Assembly: GCA_963969495.1 (NCBI GenBank)
Contig: OZ018337.1
Coordinates: forward strand, 84,604,777 to 84,668,776
DNA length: 64,000 nt
Direction of reading: 5' to 3'
Origin: Ceratothoa steindachneri
Lineage: Eukaryota > Arthropoda > Malacostraca > Isopoda > Cymothoidae
Each line of letters opens with the position of its first letter. The stretch's first letter is position 1. The position numbers and the translations under genes are program-made. Under the pieces are notes generated by a model. The model was not told where the DNA came from. It ran no database searches and saw only the letters and a program-made list of their open reading frames with translations. Positions 1 through 11,879 of this stretch are shown here, one piece after another.

Positions 1-65
1 AGCTCAGCTAAAATATTTATATATTTAATATATTTAATCAAACTCTAGTTTTACTAATATTATTC

Positions 66-70
66 ATGAA
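66..70. repeat. 5' target-site duplication of solo LTR (ATGAA)
   Basis: ATGAA directly precedes the TG of the LTR that starts at 71. The same five bases follow its terminal CA at 1372-1376. A 5-bp duplication is usual for Ty3/Gypsy, BEL and retroviral-type integrases. Confidence 0.85.
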
Positions 71-116
71 TGTGATAGAACGAGTTGAAGCTGCGTTAAT
101 TTCAACTTCTATCACA
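71..116. repeat. Terminal inverted-repeat hairpin at the 5' end of the solo LTR
   Basis: TGTGATAGAA (71-80) plus GTTGAA (84-89) pair perfectly with TTCAACTTCTATCACA (101-116). This gives a 16-bp stem with a 3-nt bulge and an 11-nt loop, starting at the first base of the LTR. The LTRs of the 28-36 kb array lack it. Confidence 0.85.
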
Positions 117-562
117 TATTAATTAAAACCACGATGTTGCCCACGTGCATCTTCGATTCGAAGCTTGGCGCCTTATCACAGCCACCAGATGTCAATGTTT
201 AAACAAGGAGGTTATCGTTCCCCCGTTCGCCCCCATACGCCGACCTCGCCAAATTGAGTTAGGCTTATGGGCAGATAAGGCATTGCTCCCAGGCTCGGCT
301 GTTCATTCCCTCGAAGCTCCCACTCCATTGTCCCCCACGCCAAGAAAGTGTCTCGACTATTTAGATGGAAACGTTACCACTAAGATCAGATTGGAGATCC
401 AGATTTCCGTCGCGAAACATCACCACGACCCTCTCTTCCTTTGTGCGCCAAGGGACCTTGACCTCGAGATTCACCATCACTTGTCCAGAAGGAGGACAAT
501 ATTTTCCTTGAGTGCCAAAGGTTCGAGCCTTTCATTACGCCAAGTCCCTAAGGCTTCCCCCT

Positions 563-860
563 CGTGTTCAGAAGAGAACAACGTAGAACAGCCATTGTTC
601 TTTTGACGCCTTCGCCAAGAAACGGTTCTCACCCTTCCCCCTTGTTGTTCAGAGGAGAACAGCATTAGAACAGCCATTGTTCTTGAGCCCGTAGACAAGA
701 GACGGTTCTCCCCCCCCCCCTGTTGTTTAGAGGAGAACAGCATTAGAACAGCCATTGTTCTTGAGCCCGTTGACAAGAGAAGGTTCTCACCCCCCCTTTG
801 TTCAGAAGAGAATAAGGTAGAACAGTCATTGTTCTTAAAGATGTTCGTCGAGAAATGGTT
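563..860. repeat. Tandem repeat of about 78 bp, four diverged copies, inside the solo LTR
   Basis: Each unit runs from a GTTCAGAGGAGAAC-type block through an AGAACAGCCATTGTTCTT-type block to a GGTTCTC motif and a C-rich tract. Copies start near 568, 648, 727 and 800. The two middle copies are nearly identical and the outer ones are more diverged. Units contain short GTTCTC/GAGAAC inverted pairs, and the poly-C tract is longest at about 710-721. LTRs of this kind often carry promoter-proximal repeats; function is not shown here. Confidence 0.8.
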
Positions 861-1371
861 CTCCTTCCCAAGACGCCACGTCAGGATCCTTTTATTCCCC
901 CCCTTCGGCTGGAACTCGCCAGCGGCCAGAAAATTCGTTCGCGCCACCTTCCACTGCACCACTAGTGTAAAAGTTACGTAAGCCAAACGTCACCTTGGAG
1001 TACTTAACCCTTTTGTCAATTCTATCCTGTGCTTTAAATGGTTTATCGAACCATCCCATCTCTTTAACTCTATATTTGTTTTACCTTTTTAAATCCTTTA
1101 AATCCTCGGATTAGCTGAGCCCCCACGACCCTTTCCATTCTCTGTTTATGTCAATATTTTCTGTCTTGTGTTTGTTGATAGTTATAATTAATAAAACTCT
1201 ATTTTATTAATGATAGCAATATTATTATCCTTGAGCTCAGTTCCCCTTCTTAAGCATATCGAAGATACATAATATCGTCCGCCAGACATTAACGCACTCT
1301 AGAGATAATTAAAGAAGTTCCCTCAACGAATAGTGATATATGGTATATCGTCGGGAGTCCATTCTACGACA

Positions 1372-1376
1372 ATGAA
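1372..1376. repeat. 3' target-site duplication of solo LTR (ATGAA)
   Basis: Matches 66-70 exactly. Confidence 0.85.
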
Positions 1377-3213
1377 TATCAAAGTTAATAACGTGTATTT
1401 GGAAATATCTATAAATATTTTGCTAAATGGTTTGAATTACTTAGTGTTTTACTAAATGGGGTGCAATTTCTAAAATGATGTTTTCAAAAAGCAGAATTTA
1501 ACCAATAATATTTTTGTTTCGGTTTAAATTTATAACTATTGTCAAAATATCATTAAATCTATGCCACGCCGAATAATGGCTTCAATTTAAGATAAAGTTG
1601 AGCCTACTAAGTATTATAATAATTAACATTAAATACGTAAATTATATTCATATATAATAAATTCTTTTACCACAAATCTCTAAACAACTATTCTCAATGG
1701 TTCCATAGAATGCCTAATAAATTTGGACAAGGGTGAACAAATATTCCTTAATTCTTAACGAAGGTAATTGGAGGTAGACAATAATGAATAGCATAAATCT
1801 TCCGTGCATGCAATGATGTGAATAAGCGTGTAATTATACACGATTTAAGGGTCATTTATGATTAAACACAAAAGTTTGTTAATATAACCGCTGAATCATT
1901 CTCATATGAACATAAATGAACGAAGATCAATCGTATTATGAGAAGAAATTAGATTTTAATGGGCCAGTACATGCTTTGATAGGTTTAAAGCTAATTTCAC
2001 AGCTACTGAAATTTAATTACTCTTTAAGGCAATAAATGATCCCTAACAAGATATTAATGCATTGGAATTTGTTCTTCACTTGACCTGCAACGTTAAAGAG
2101 AGACACGCGAGATATGGTGCGCTTCTTTGACTTCCATGACTAAGGTTTTGAAACCAATTACAATTTTAACAATAAATTGTATATTCCTGCGTTCCCGGCT
2201 CGAGAAATTTGAAATGGTTCGCCTGGAATTTGTGTTTCCACGGCTAAACTTTTCAAGATGCGCAGAAGTCTTTACATACACAATTAATTTAATTCACGGA
2301 ACGAGAAGACATGATGCACCGCAAGCTTGAAATCCCCCTTCCCTCCCTTTTTAAAGTCAATCTGGCCATTCCTTCTTCGCCGACAGGAGACTCATTTGAA
2401 AGCCTCTTTTCCATTGGACTTCAAGTTTCCAACCTCTCTTTCCATTATTACTTCGCAGCAATCATTAATATTTATTTCCCTTCACTATAGGTTGTAAGGC
2501 TTAATAATTATCAATTCAGGAAATAAGTAAGGCAGCAGTTTCAACAGTCAAGCGATGATATTCACTGCCTTAGGAATTAAATGATTTTTAATACCATCTT
2601 TCATAAGTTATGATTTCATTTGGATCATTATATTTATATCATCTCATCAATAATTTCCTTGAAATCATTTATAGTAAATGTATAAATTAATTCAGCTTCC
2701 TCCAAGTTTACCCTGATCAATCAATACCCTCGTTGGTTTCGGAGATGAATAAAACCAAATACTATTTCCTACTGGCAAACAATTTCAGTTTAGTTTTAGT
2801 CGTCCCTACATGTTCAACCTCACTGGAAATTAAATTATTGATAGTGGATTTTTTTGTGTAAATTTCAACGACATAGTGAAAAACAATTAGTCAAATGACG
2901 AATTAATAAAAAACATAATTAAAAAAATACGTTTAATTTCGATTGCCGTTAATACGTAAGGGTGGTAAAAGAAATCAGCAGAAATTAAAATTGGTTTAAA
3001 GAGTTGAGGTGGGTTTGGGTATGAGGAAGTATGCATGACATTTATGCCCTTTAATAAAGTTGTAAAAGAAATCCTTTTAGAGTATCACCTAATCAAAACG
3101 TAATTGAATCTTTTGTTGAACTTACTAAAGAAAATAATGGTCAATGATGGAGAAGATAATTATGAAACTACATTGAGGAACAAATAGAGATTGCTCGCGT
3201 TATAGTCGAATTG
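1377..3213. other. Unassigned AT-rich sequence
   Basis: No recognisable gene or element was seen. Overlapping frames on both strands at 2093-2330 have no family resemblance and no supporting context, so they are treated as chance. Confidence 0.6.
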
Positions 3214-3299
3214 GTTCTTAAGAAAGCATTTGCCTCCCATTGAACGGAGGCAAAAGAAGACTATTCCGTAAACTAGAAAACAAATGCTTGCTTAGGAAC
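3214..3299. repeat. Compact double inverted repeat (hairpin within hairpin)
   Basis: The outer arms are 3214-3232 and 3281-3299, matching as inverted repeats at 17 of 19 positions. Inside, TTTGCCTCC (3229-3237) and GGAGGCAAA (3246-3254) form a perfect 9-bp stem with an 8-nt loop. The two structures share bases 3229-3232, so they compete. Total span is 86 bp. It could be a very small MITE, a foldback element, an RNA hairpin or a decayed tRNA-related sequence. No TpsiC-like box is present, so it is not called a tRNA. Confidence 0.65.
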
Positions 3300-6200
3300 A
3301 TAACAAAAATATTATAATTTCTATCGTAAATTCGATCTTAGACAAACCCAAATCATTTTAACAAATACATTCATATTTTTCCTTAAAATTCACACCACTC
3401 AAGGCCTTCGACGCCTGAAATGTTTGCAATATCTTACTAACTCCCCGTAGTGAATATAAGTAAATTTAAAATTCGTGGAGGTTAACGAAGTTGATTACGT
3501 CATAATAGGTCTAAATCCTTAATTACATAGGTAACTTGTGTTTATTATAGAGTATTTAATACTTAGAAGTATTTGAAATTTTGAGGTTAATTGTAAATTG
3601 CTTGATATTAATATTTCAGGTACGGTAGGATGCATATGAAGGATATTGATTTATTTCGATAACTCGGGCATTGATTTCCGGGATTTGGGCCTGGTCCTTT
3701 TTATTAAGCTCTATTAACGTTGCAGAGGACATTCCGATTTCATGTGATACTATGAAATTATTTGAAAAATATTTAAAGAAACAAGATTTTTTGCTTCCCT
3801 GTTGACGGAGTTCAAAGAAGAAGAAAAAGTAAAGAATTTAGTGCTTAAAATTTCAATCTTCTATTTCTCGGTTTCGATTGAAAATGACAAAAAATATTTA
3901 ATAATTATGGGAAAAGGTTATACGCAATATATTCAGCTTCATAACAGAACAATTAATTATAATTTGAGGAGAAAACGCGTAAATTAAGCGTGAAGGAATT
4001 TTACAATATCATTACAGAAATACACTTCAACAAAATAGAAAAGACCCTTCGCGCCCACACGAAGGTACATCCTCATGACTAGCAACATCTATACCACCAA
4101 TATCACATAGCCTCACTCTTTCATACACCCATAATGTAACTTTCTTCCATCTAAAGTAAAGAAATCTCTTAATCCAAGGAAACAAATTTTTTAACATTGT
4201 ACATATACAAATACCTGCGAATTACTAATTAATCCACTATTTGACTCTCACTCGATTATTAGTTTCAATACTCAGTGATATAAAAGAGGAAAAAGATGGA
4301 AAACGACACACCTTTAATTTTTAATTTTGAAATGTATCTCTCAGACGTCGAACCTCAAGGATCCCCTTTGCTTTAGAACTTGCATAATTGTAAAATCATT
4401 ACTTAATTAATTATATCTCGGTTCAAACTTAATTGATACTGTTAATTATCTTAGCCTTGAACCGTCAATATTTAATTGCATTGCCATTTATCTTGACCTA
4501 TATGTATATGTATACTTTAGTCCTATTAAATTAAATTTTTGTAGTCATGTTTGAATATTGCTTAGCTTAGCAACTGTGTATTTAAAGCACTCTTAGAACC
4601 ATCCACAGGTTAAGCCTTAATTTCGCTCGGCCAGTAGGCCTGTGTGCGTATAACCGCGTACACCTTGTCATACCACGACAGATACACCTTGTTAATTAGC
4701 AAAAAAAAACAGAAATATTACACTCACTACTATTTTGAGATTTAATTTTGATAGAGAAAAGTCAAGAAATGTGTTCATTTTAAGACAACTCACTAAATCT
4801 AATGAAAGATACTATCATAACATTCAACTTGGATCAGGTAATAAACATTAAAAAATGATCTAAAGACTAAAAGATTGAAGATAAAGACAAGAATAAAATG
4901 AAATTAAAAATTATTTATATGAGAAGAACATAAATTAGAGAGTCGATTTTATCGTTAAAAGAATTTAAATTCGCTACTTAATTATAAAATAAGTAAATAC
5001 GTTATAAAGTTCACGTAAATATTTAAATTTTTAAAATCAAAAGATTTATAAGAAGACGAATAAAATAGTTTACCAAAATTGAAACTTGCTTTATTATATA
5101 GAATATCTGTAGCAGTAAAAATCCAACAGCATGCTCTAATAATTCACATGTTAAATACTCAAACGTTAATGATTTCCTTTTCCTGAGCACTTTGCATCTC
5201 GAAAAGAGGAACTGTTAATCATTCGATCCGGAAAGCCTCATGTACCTACTGCTTTGGAAAACACACCTCAACCTAATAAATAGGTTTTCCATCACCTGAT
5301 TCAATCAATAAGCATCATTCGGCTTCCGATCACTATGTAACATGACATTCATTGCTTATTTTGTACTAGTATCAATAAATGATAACTGCATCATTTCTCC
5401 AAGACAAGGACCAAATTTTTTTATTGGAATGGTCCAATCGTTTCTTCTACATATGTGTATCAAAGATGTTCTGTTTCCTTCAATTTAGAACTATCGTGAA
5501 TCACATATATACATAAATATACAAAAGGCAACAGTTATTATGTGTGTTTATTCTAAGTTCTTGATACCTTCGTTGACAGCTTCAGACAAAGATGAGGAAA
5601 TTGTATTTCCTCATGTGAAAACTTCCCCTAGAATTATTGTGCGAGTCTTGCCGGGATCAAAAATCCTTCTTTGGTATTCTAACCAATACTAGCTCATCTT
5701 CTTTGGTTCATATTTTTTGTGGTATTCCTTCGTTCATTGTGAGACACTTTTCTTGCTATTTTTCATCTAAGTCAGCCTAAATCACCACCAAAACAGTGAA
5801 GAAGCATTTAAGGAGGGGATGTCCAATTCATTATTCTTGATCATCTCCGCAATATAAATTAAAATCTGAATTTCATCTCTGTCACGTCATATTGTGTGAA
5901 TGATAAGGGATGTGTGCTGGTAGTAGCATATTTTCCTTGGTGTAATTGTTTCATTACTTCAGATTTCACTAATTCAAACCTTAATCAATTCCTTGAAATT
6001 TAACCTATTTAGCTGAATATCCAAATAGGTGCTGTATAGTGTGAGAGAAGAGCAAAAATAAATTTTAAATGAATTTTCTTTTTTGAGATCAATCAACAGG
6101 AATTGTGTATAATTAAAAATAAAGTCCTTTTTAAAATTTAAGTTAAAAATTAAGGCCTTGATTAATTCTGATTATAGGAAAAATATTTCTATTTAAAAAA

Positions 6201-7755
6201 AATTAATAGGGTCCGTTCTGACCAATTGTGTTCATCTTTCTCGAAGTTACTGGCATATTTTCAATATGTAAATAGAAAATGAATAAAATCTACAGAAATT
6301 CTATCAAATAGATATCTGTTAACTTCCGATCTGACCGGAGGTTGTCAAGGTTTGGTACAAAAAACAAATAGGAGTTCTATGCTTGTTACCGTTCTACGTC
6401 ATCCTAGGAAGTGAGATGCTTGTATCATTATTTCTTTCTCTTCTGTCTACTTCACTTATTTATACATCTAATACAAATGATTTCGAATTGATTTCCTAAT
6501 TCGTCTACCTGTTTCGACATTCTCTTCTTTATCAAAGAATAGCTGTACATTTTCTTGTCTGTAATTAAAGTCTTCCTATATCCAAAAAACCTCGGCCCAT
6601 ATAAAAACCAAACGAAACTTGGGAGTTTCTACAATTTTACCGGGCTTTATAAATTGAAATATATGTAAAATAAACTAATGGACATAAAAAGTAATTTGGA
6701 ATTAAAGAGAGGTAATTTTAATTTCCGATTAAATTAATGAAGATTAAATTTGAGCTTCTGAACCAAAGTTCATTAATTACTTCCCTATAAAACTCATACG
6801 CGGCGTAATTTAGAGCAGCGTTTCAGTTAAATACCAAAAGATTTTAGAAAAAAAATATACCATTCCATAACAATCTAAAGTATTAAACGATTTGATTCAA
6901 GAATTTATTTGAACATTAGACATCGTTAGAAGAATTTATGCTCAATCCCCTACATTAGGGTCTCAAGATGGTCTGTCGGGGGAAATTTCCCCTTAATTGA
7001 TGGGAATAAACAAAAGAAATGGATCAAGATTGATGCATATTATTTGCTGTTTATAACTAAATACAATAATTTTAATCTACTTAAAATACTAATAATCAAA
7101 CTAAACAAATTTATAGTTTGTGATTAGAAAGATTTGAAATGATATTCCTCTCAAATCACTTTTACCTGAAAGAGACCGAGAATTTTGGTGAATTTTAGAC
7201 TTTTATACTTTTTTCTACATTAGTAAATAACAACAAAATCAGGAAATAAAGACAAAGTAGGTCTAACTTAGAAGGTAACTATATAGAAAAGATTTCAAAA
7301 TATATAGAGACACTATCGCAAAGATTATAGACAAGGGAAAAAAACGTAAACACCGTGGTGTATAGATTGACTCTCGCGTGTGAAGAAGAAATTCTTTACG
7401 GAAGATCAATTTAAGGATAACACGAATATAAATTTGGCGGTAGAATAAATAAAAAACCTGATAAATCCATAAAAGCAAATCAGGAAAAGCTTTAATAGAA
7501 TAAGAAGTTTGAAATAGGTCGTTACAACATTTTGAACAAATATTAATTTTGTAAAAAATAAATCAACTCTACTTTAATTATTATAGTTCATAGATCTCTA
7601 CGTTTTCTTAACTAAAGGACCATTTATATGCATGAATTGTGTAATATCTCGAATTTGGCAAATAGGAGAGTATTGTCCTAATGGGGAATAAATTGCATCT
7701 ATATTCTTTTGCGAATAGTAAAAAAGTTAAATTTTATTTAACAAAAGTAAGCAAC
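3300..7755. other. Unassigned AT-rich sequence
   Basis: Frames at 3802-3987 (plus) and 7263-7478 (minus) are short, AT-driven and unlike any family I know. A 7-bp inverted pair GGAAAAC/GTTTTCC lies near 5256-5290. Nothing else could be supported. Confidence 0.6.
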
Positions 7756-7807
7756 CAAATGAATCATTTAATTACAATGAAACAAAAAGAAACAACTAGA
7801 GTTTGAG

Positions 7808-8140
7808 GTGATAGACATCACAAATGACAAGGAGCAAATTGAAATAATAGACAAATATATCGATCTGGGTCAAAATATTACTTGTGATCGGGAAACATTC
7901 AGGAACTTAGTTTGGGTTGGCAAGTATTTAGAATGGCAGCATCGTCTTCAAAATCAAAATGTTTCTATGTCCAAAAACAAAATATACAACAAATACATAA
8001 TTCCCACTGTGACCTCTAAAGCGAAAACCTGAAAGATGATCAAAGAGTTTAGATAAAGCGTTAGAAAAACACAAAGAGCCCATGAACGCTTTAAGATAGG
8101 GATAACTTAGATTAAAAGCAAATCAGTTATTTGAAGACCT
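7808..8140 (+). pseudogene. RTE-type LINE, reverse transcriptase C-terminal fragment
   Basis: The frame reads EIIDKYIDLGQNIT, then NQNVSMSKNKIYNKYIIPT, then KT-stop-KMIKEFR, and in the same frame after another stop KTQRAHERFKIGIT. This order matches the region after the catalytic core of RTE-type and related endonuclease/RT elements: a 'vdkykYLGq.i' block, 'n.pi..k.k.y...vlPv.tYgaETW', then 'l...QRaheR.mlgi'. The TGA at 8030-8032 stands where that pattern has tryptophan, so TGG to TGA decay is likely. At least four in-frame stops and the missing RT core show a dead 5'-truncated copy. It ends about 320 bp before the Helitron relic. The family-level call is firm and the exact clade is not. Confidence 0.75.
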
Positions 8141-8342
8141 AAACAAAGCAAAGTTCTGGATAGTGTGAAAGGGAACTTGAATTAGAGCTTAGGAGTCAGT
8201 GTTAATAGGCTCTAAAAAGATTGATAAACCATAACCATTACCAATTTGAGATCTCATGCGAAAGTACGATCGATAATAAGGTGCTAAAAATTGAATCAAC
8301 TTGCAAAGAACTGCTAGTGATTCTCTTAACAGTGGGAGGCAA

Positions 8343-8347
<5 letters not shown>

Positions 8348-8376
<29 letters not shown>
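8348..8376. repeat. (TA)n microsatellite
   Basis: Uninterrupted alternating TA for about 29 bp, between the RTE and Helitron relics. Confidence 0.95.
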
Positions 8377-8380
<4 letters not shown>

Positions 8381-8499
8381 AAGTGAAGCCTGTGTGTGTG
8401 AGACTGTCCATTTATAGGATGAAAAGTTCGACAAAATAGATAAAACTAAAATCGTTTTTTTTTGTTAAAATATCCATTGGAAGAGAATGCATGTTGTTT

Positions 8500-9780
8500 C
8501 GAGTCTCTAAGTGCCTTTGCAATGGAGCTAGTTGCCCTTTTTCTAAACTTTCCCTATATGTTTGCCAAAGGGAGCGTGAGGCTGGTTACTTTAACCCTAC
8601 ATCGTTGTTTAAGCGTGGTAAGCAAAAACAACATGTTTTCAATGCATCACGATAAAAGATGAAGAATATTGTCTACAAAATAAGTGTGGTGATCTAGTAT
8701 TGGTTAAAAAAATAATTTAAGGATTTGAACCTGTATCTTGCTTATGGTTTTTTGTTATCAGCTGATCATAAGAGAGCCTTAGAAGCAGTAGGAATGACAA
8801 TGCTAGACATCGGAGATTGTGAGGCTGCTATGGGAGGTGTCATTCATTTGATTAGATGTAAGGTGATTTCAGGCAGACACATTCCCGTGATCCCTAATGA
8901 ACCTAGGGCAGATGAGGTCCGAGCTTGCCTTAAATTATCCCCTAACTGTTGGAATATTATAACACTGTCTCAAAACACAACAATAAGAGCAGAGCTCTTT
9001 AGTGATTGACTGTCAGCACAATTTGCCAAAAAGATTCTGACACTAGGAAATGACAAAGTACGTCTTGATGCTGATAGTGGAATAGAAATATTTCCTGTAT
9101 GCATAGTTATTAATAATATTGATAATATTAAAGTAAAGACATTATACAATCTTAAACAAAAACTAAAAAACTAAAACAGGCTGAGTGTAAGAGCTATATT
9201 AGCTCCAAAGAAAAACACTGTCAGCAGAATCAATAAAAATCTACTTTTTCTTATCTCAAAACGTCAACAAATTTACAAGTTAGTTGATACAATTTGTGAT
9301 CAAGATCAAATAGTCGATTATTCTACAGAGTTCCTAAACTCTCTAAAACCTCTTGAAATATCTCCTCACAAACATTAATTGAACTCAGGTAAATCGAAAT
9401 GTTGATGCGCAATTTGGAGCGCCCCAAAAACTTTGTAATGGCACTCGGCTGGTGGTAAAGAATTTGATGTCACATAACATAGAGGTAAATATTCTTACTG
9501 GAAGTAGAAAAATAAAAGAGTCTTTATTCACAGAATACCCCTAAATCAATCAGGATCAGAATTGCCATTTATATTCAGAACAATTCAATTTACAATCCGT
9601 GTAAATTTTTCAATATCAATTTTAAAAAAATCGTAAAGTGACACTCTTTTAATGGCATAGTTATAATTAGAGGAACCCTGTTTGACTTATAGTCAACCAG
9701 AGGTTGATTGCTCTTGATTTAGAGAGCAAAATTAATCTGGTTGTATTTGATCCACAAGGAAAAACTATAATAAGAGAATA
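8500..9780 (+). pseudogene. Helitron-type PIF1-like DNA helicase, decayed C-terminal half
   Basis: Helitrons encode a Rep/PIF1-like helicase. Here the helicase part reads HKRALEAVGMTMLDIGDCEA, MGGVI, a degraded 'GDFRQ' region (ISGRHIPVIPNEPRADEVRA), CLKLSP, then after a TGA at 9007 SAQFAKKILTLGND. In the same frame from 9184 it reads VRAILAPKKNTVSRINKNLL and VDYSTEFLNSLKPLEISPHK. After a +1 shift near 9420 it reads KLCNGTRLVVKNLMSHNIEV and ILTGSRKIK. Remnants near 9675-9760 (EEPCLTYSQ, NLVVFDPQGKT) correspond to the 'enPcf.hgQLYVAcSRv' and terminal 'APdGKT' blocks. The order and spacing match Helitron helicases closely. Walker A was not found upstream, so the 5' half is missing or unrecognisable. 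Several stops and frameshifts mean it cannot be functional. Start and end are approximate. Confidence 0.85.
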
Positions 9781-9851
9781 ATAAGGGGAAAAGATCAAAT
9801 CCGTTTTACTTTATTTCAGAACGCAGATTTTACTCTAGCAACGACGGGTAT

Positions 9852-9859
9852 TCTGCTAG

Positions 9860-9919
<60 letters not shown>

Positions 9920-9937
9920 AATACATAATATAGCAGA
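9852..9937. repeat. (TA)n tract with flanking TCTGCTA/TAGCAGA inverted pair
   Basis: TCTGCTA (9852-9858) and TAGCAGA (9931-9937) are inverted copies enclosing a TA tract of about 58 bp (9861-9919). The whole segment could fold as one long hairpin. It lies about 70 bp after the Helitron helicase relic. Confidence 0.7.
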
Positions 9938-9989
9938 TTATATATATAATCTCAAGATAGAATAGTTGAAATTCTTTTCCGGATTAATA

Positions 9990-11850
9990 TGAAGTTATAA
10001 TTTAATTTCAAACATTTAAGAGTTCAGTTTATTTATGTCTAATTATAATCCTGCATTTTCATATATCTTTTGTAAGACAATTTTAACTCAATGTATTTTT
10101 ATTTGAAGTCTCTATTCTGTGTAAACATTTAGGATTTTAAGAATGTTATACAACTTATAAATGTTGTAAAATTCCAGGCGATGGATATCACCTCACTTTT
10201 TTACCACACTTGCTTCTAAGGGGAATTTAAACTAACCTTGCTAACTAGTATTTTCTAGTTAAAAGCAGTTATTAATTGAAGGATACCTTTAATTGATGTC
10301 TTTTTATAAACAAATGTATATATTTCAAGAACATTCTCGGCACCCATCACAAGGCATTGAAAAATCTATTAAACTTAACTATCCAACTTTCAATTTCTGA
10401 TACCACTTTGATCAATTAGATTTTCCGTGTGGTTCGCCTCTTTCGTTGTAACGCTCAATGAAGCCTTGGGATAATATTTTTTCCTTGCTTTGTACTTTCT
10501 TGCGTCGGTTTTTCTTATCATTTTTATGAATCTTTACCTTTAACGAAATAGTTGGGCCTTTTTCAGCGTAAATTTGAAACATGATTCCGGGCTTCCGTTT
10601 CAAACAAACAAATAAAACAAATATGTCATGTATTTGTACCTTGATGGTGCCATAAATCTCATACATGGTAAGTCTTATTGTGTATAAGAATAGTTTAGGG
10701 GCAACTCCTCTAATATTTGTAAGCTAATTTAAGTTTATTTTACTAAATATTCCTCATGTTCTAGACAGATGGCAAGGTGTAACGTATGGAAAAAGGTGTG
10801 GAGTGCTTCTTTTTTCGAATGGAACAAGAATATTTGCCCAGCACATATGAAATTGGTAAATAGTACGAAATGTCCAACTTGCTAAAAAAATCTCTCGTCG
10901 AATTGGTCACTTGAAAAGGCCGAAATAATTAAATATATAATGTATATTTTGTATGGAAACAAGTCTGTTTAAAATTTAATATATGATTCATGGCCCTCCT
11001 TGTTTCACGTCAGTGGATAAGACTCAACAGGGAAGACTACGAACTCATTATCTTATATATTCACCAAGACAAATAGTCTGTTGACTTAAAGAGATGGGGT
11101 TCCTTAGATAACCATTATATTAAATCGTTGTTTAACGACTAAGGAGAAATACATTTTTGTCGATTTCCCGAACGGGATTTCTAAGAAGCACGAGAATTCT
11201 TTGAAATGAAGACAGATAAATGTCATGAACCAATGACTTGTTTCAGGAGTGAGTTTTCTCGACTGTGGTGATTTTTGGCCCAGGCTTTTTTCAGATTTCT
11301 CTACTAGATGGAAAATAGTTATCTTGAGAAAGTGACTGCTATGTAACTCTCATGTAAGAACATAAAATATGTTGTCCCCAACTTTAATATTAGCTCTGTT
11401 GATGTTTTATTTTTAAAAATTTTCCTACTTTGTGACTGAATACACGGCCATTAGTAGGAATGAAATTAATTTTATATATGTGACATCGATAACAATATAA
11501 CTAATACTGATTAGAAAGAAAATAATTATATTATTTAATATTGGAAAAGTAGATAAGTCTATAATCGTCCATTTATATTAGGGTCTGTGTCACGATCGAT
11601 TGATAATTTCTTATTTTAATCTTTAACCATAATCTCACATGTGGTTTAGGAATAACAAGCTATATAAACATCACTAATCTTAACGAATGCCGTAACTTCT
11701 AATCTGTATTTCATTAAAATGTTCAGTAATTGCTTCTCTCAAATTGTCAGGTTCAGAGGAGATGAAGGAAAAGAAATTAAATCCCATGATGCCAAGACCA
11801 AGAAGGGAATTTCAATTTCTCTCTTCTCTTTCCTTGGAAATAAATGTTTT
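9990..11850. other. Unassigned AT-rich sequence
   Basis: A minus-strand frame at 10412-10666 encodes a lysine-rich 84-residue peptide with no recognised family. Nothing else could be supported. Confidence 0.55.
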
Positions 11851-11879
11851 TTGCCTCTAAATGATATCACTAGGGGTTT

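Larger units (their letters stand above)
71..1371. mobile_element. Solo LTR of a 5-bp-TSD LTR retrotransposon
   Basis: This 1,301-bp segment begins TGTGATAGAA and ends TTCTACGACA, giving the canonical TG...CA termini, and is flanked by ATGAA on both sides. No internal region or second LTR adjoins it, so it is a solo LTR, the usual product of recombination between the two LTRs of one element. Its last nine bases, TCTACGACA, are identical to the 3' end of the LTRs in the array at 28,338-36,332, and its length is similar (1,301 against 1,293). This suggests a related family, although the bodies are not obviously alike. It is much more GC-rich than its surroundings, contains a 5'-terminal hairpin and a tandem repeat, and has an AATAAA at about 1190. 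Frames at 145-606 and 477-986 are by-products of this GC-rich sequence and are not called as genes. Orientation cannot be fixed without an internal region; the array suggests plus. Confidence 0.85.

Noticed and set aside
145..606. 153-codon plus-strand frame and the antiparallel 169-codon frame at 477-986
   Set aside because: Both lie inside the GC-rich solo LTR and span its tandem repeat; the repeated residues in the minus frame simply mirror the DNA repeat.
3181..3270. Possible tRNA or tRNA-derived SINE head
   Set aside because: There is an A-box-like GTCGAATTGG and a central stem-loop, but the loop is 8 nt and there is no T-arm or acceptor pairing.
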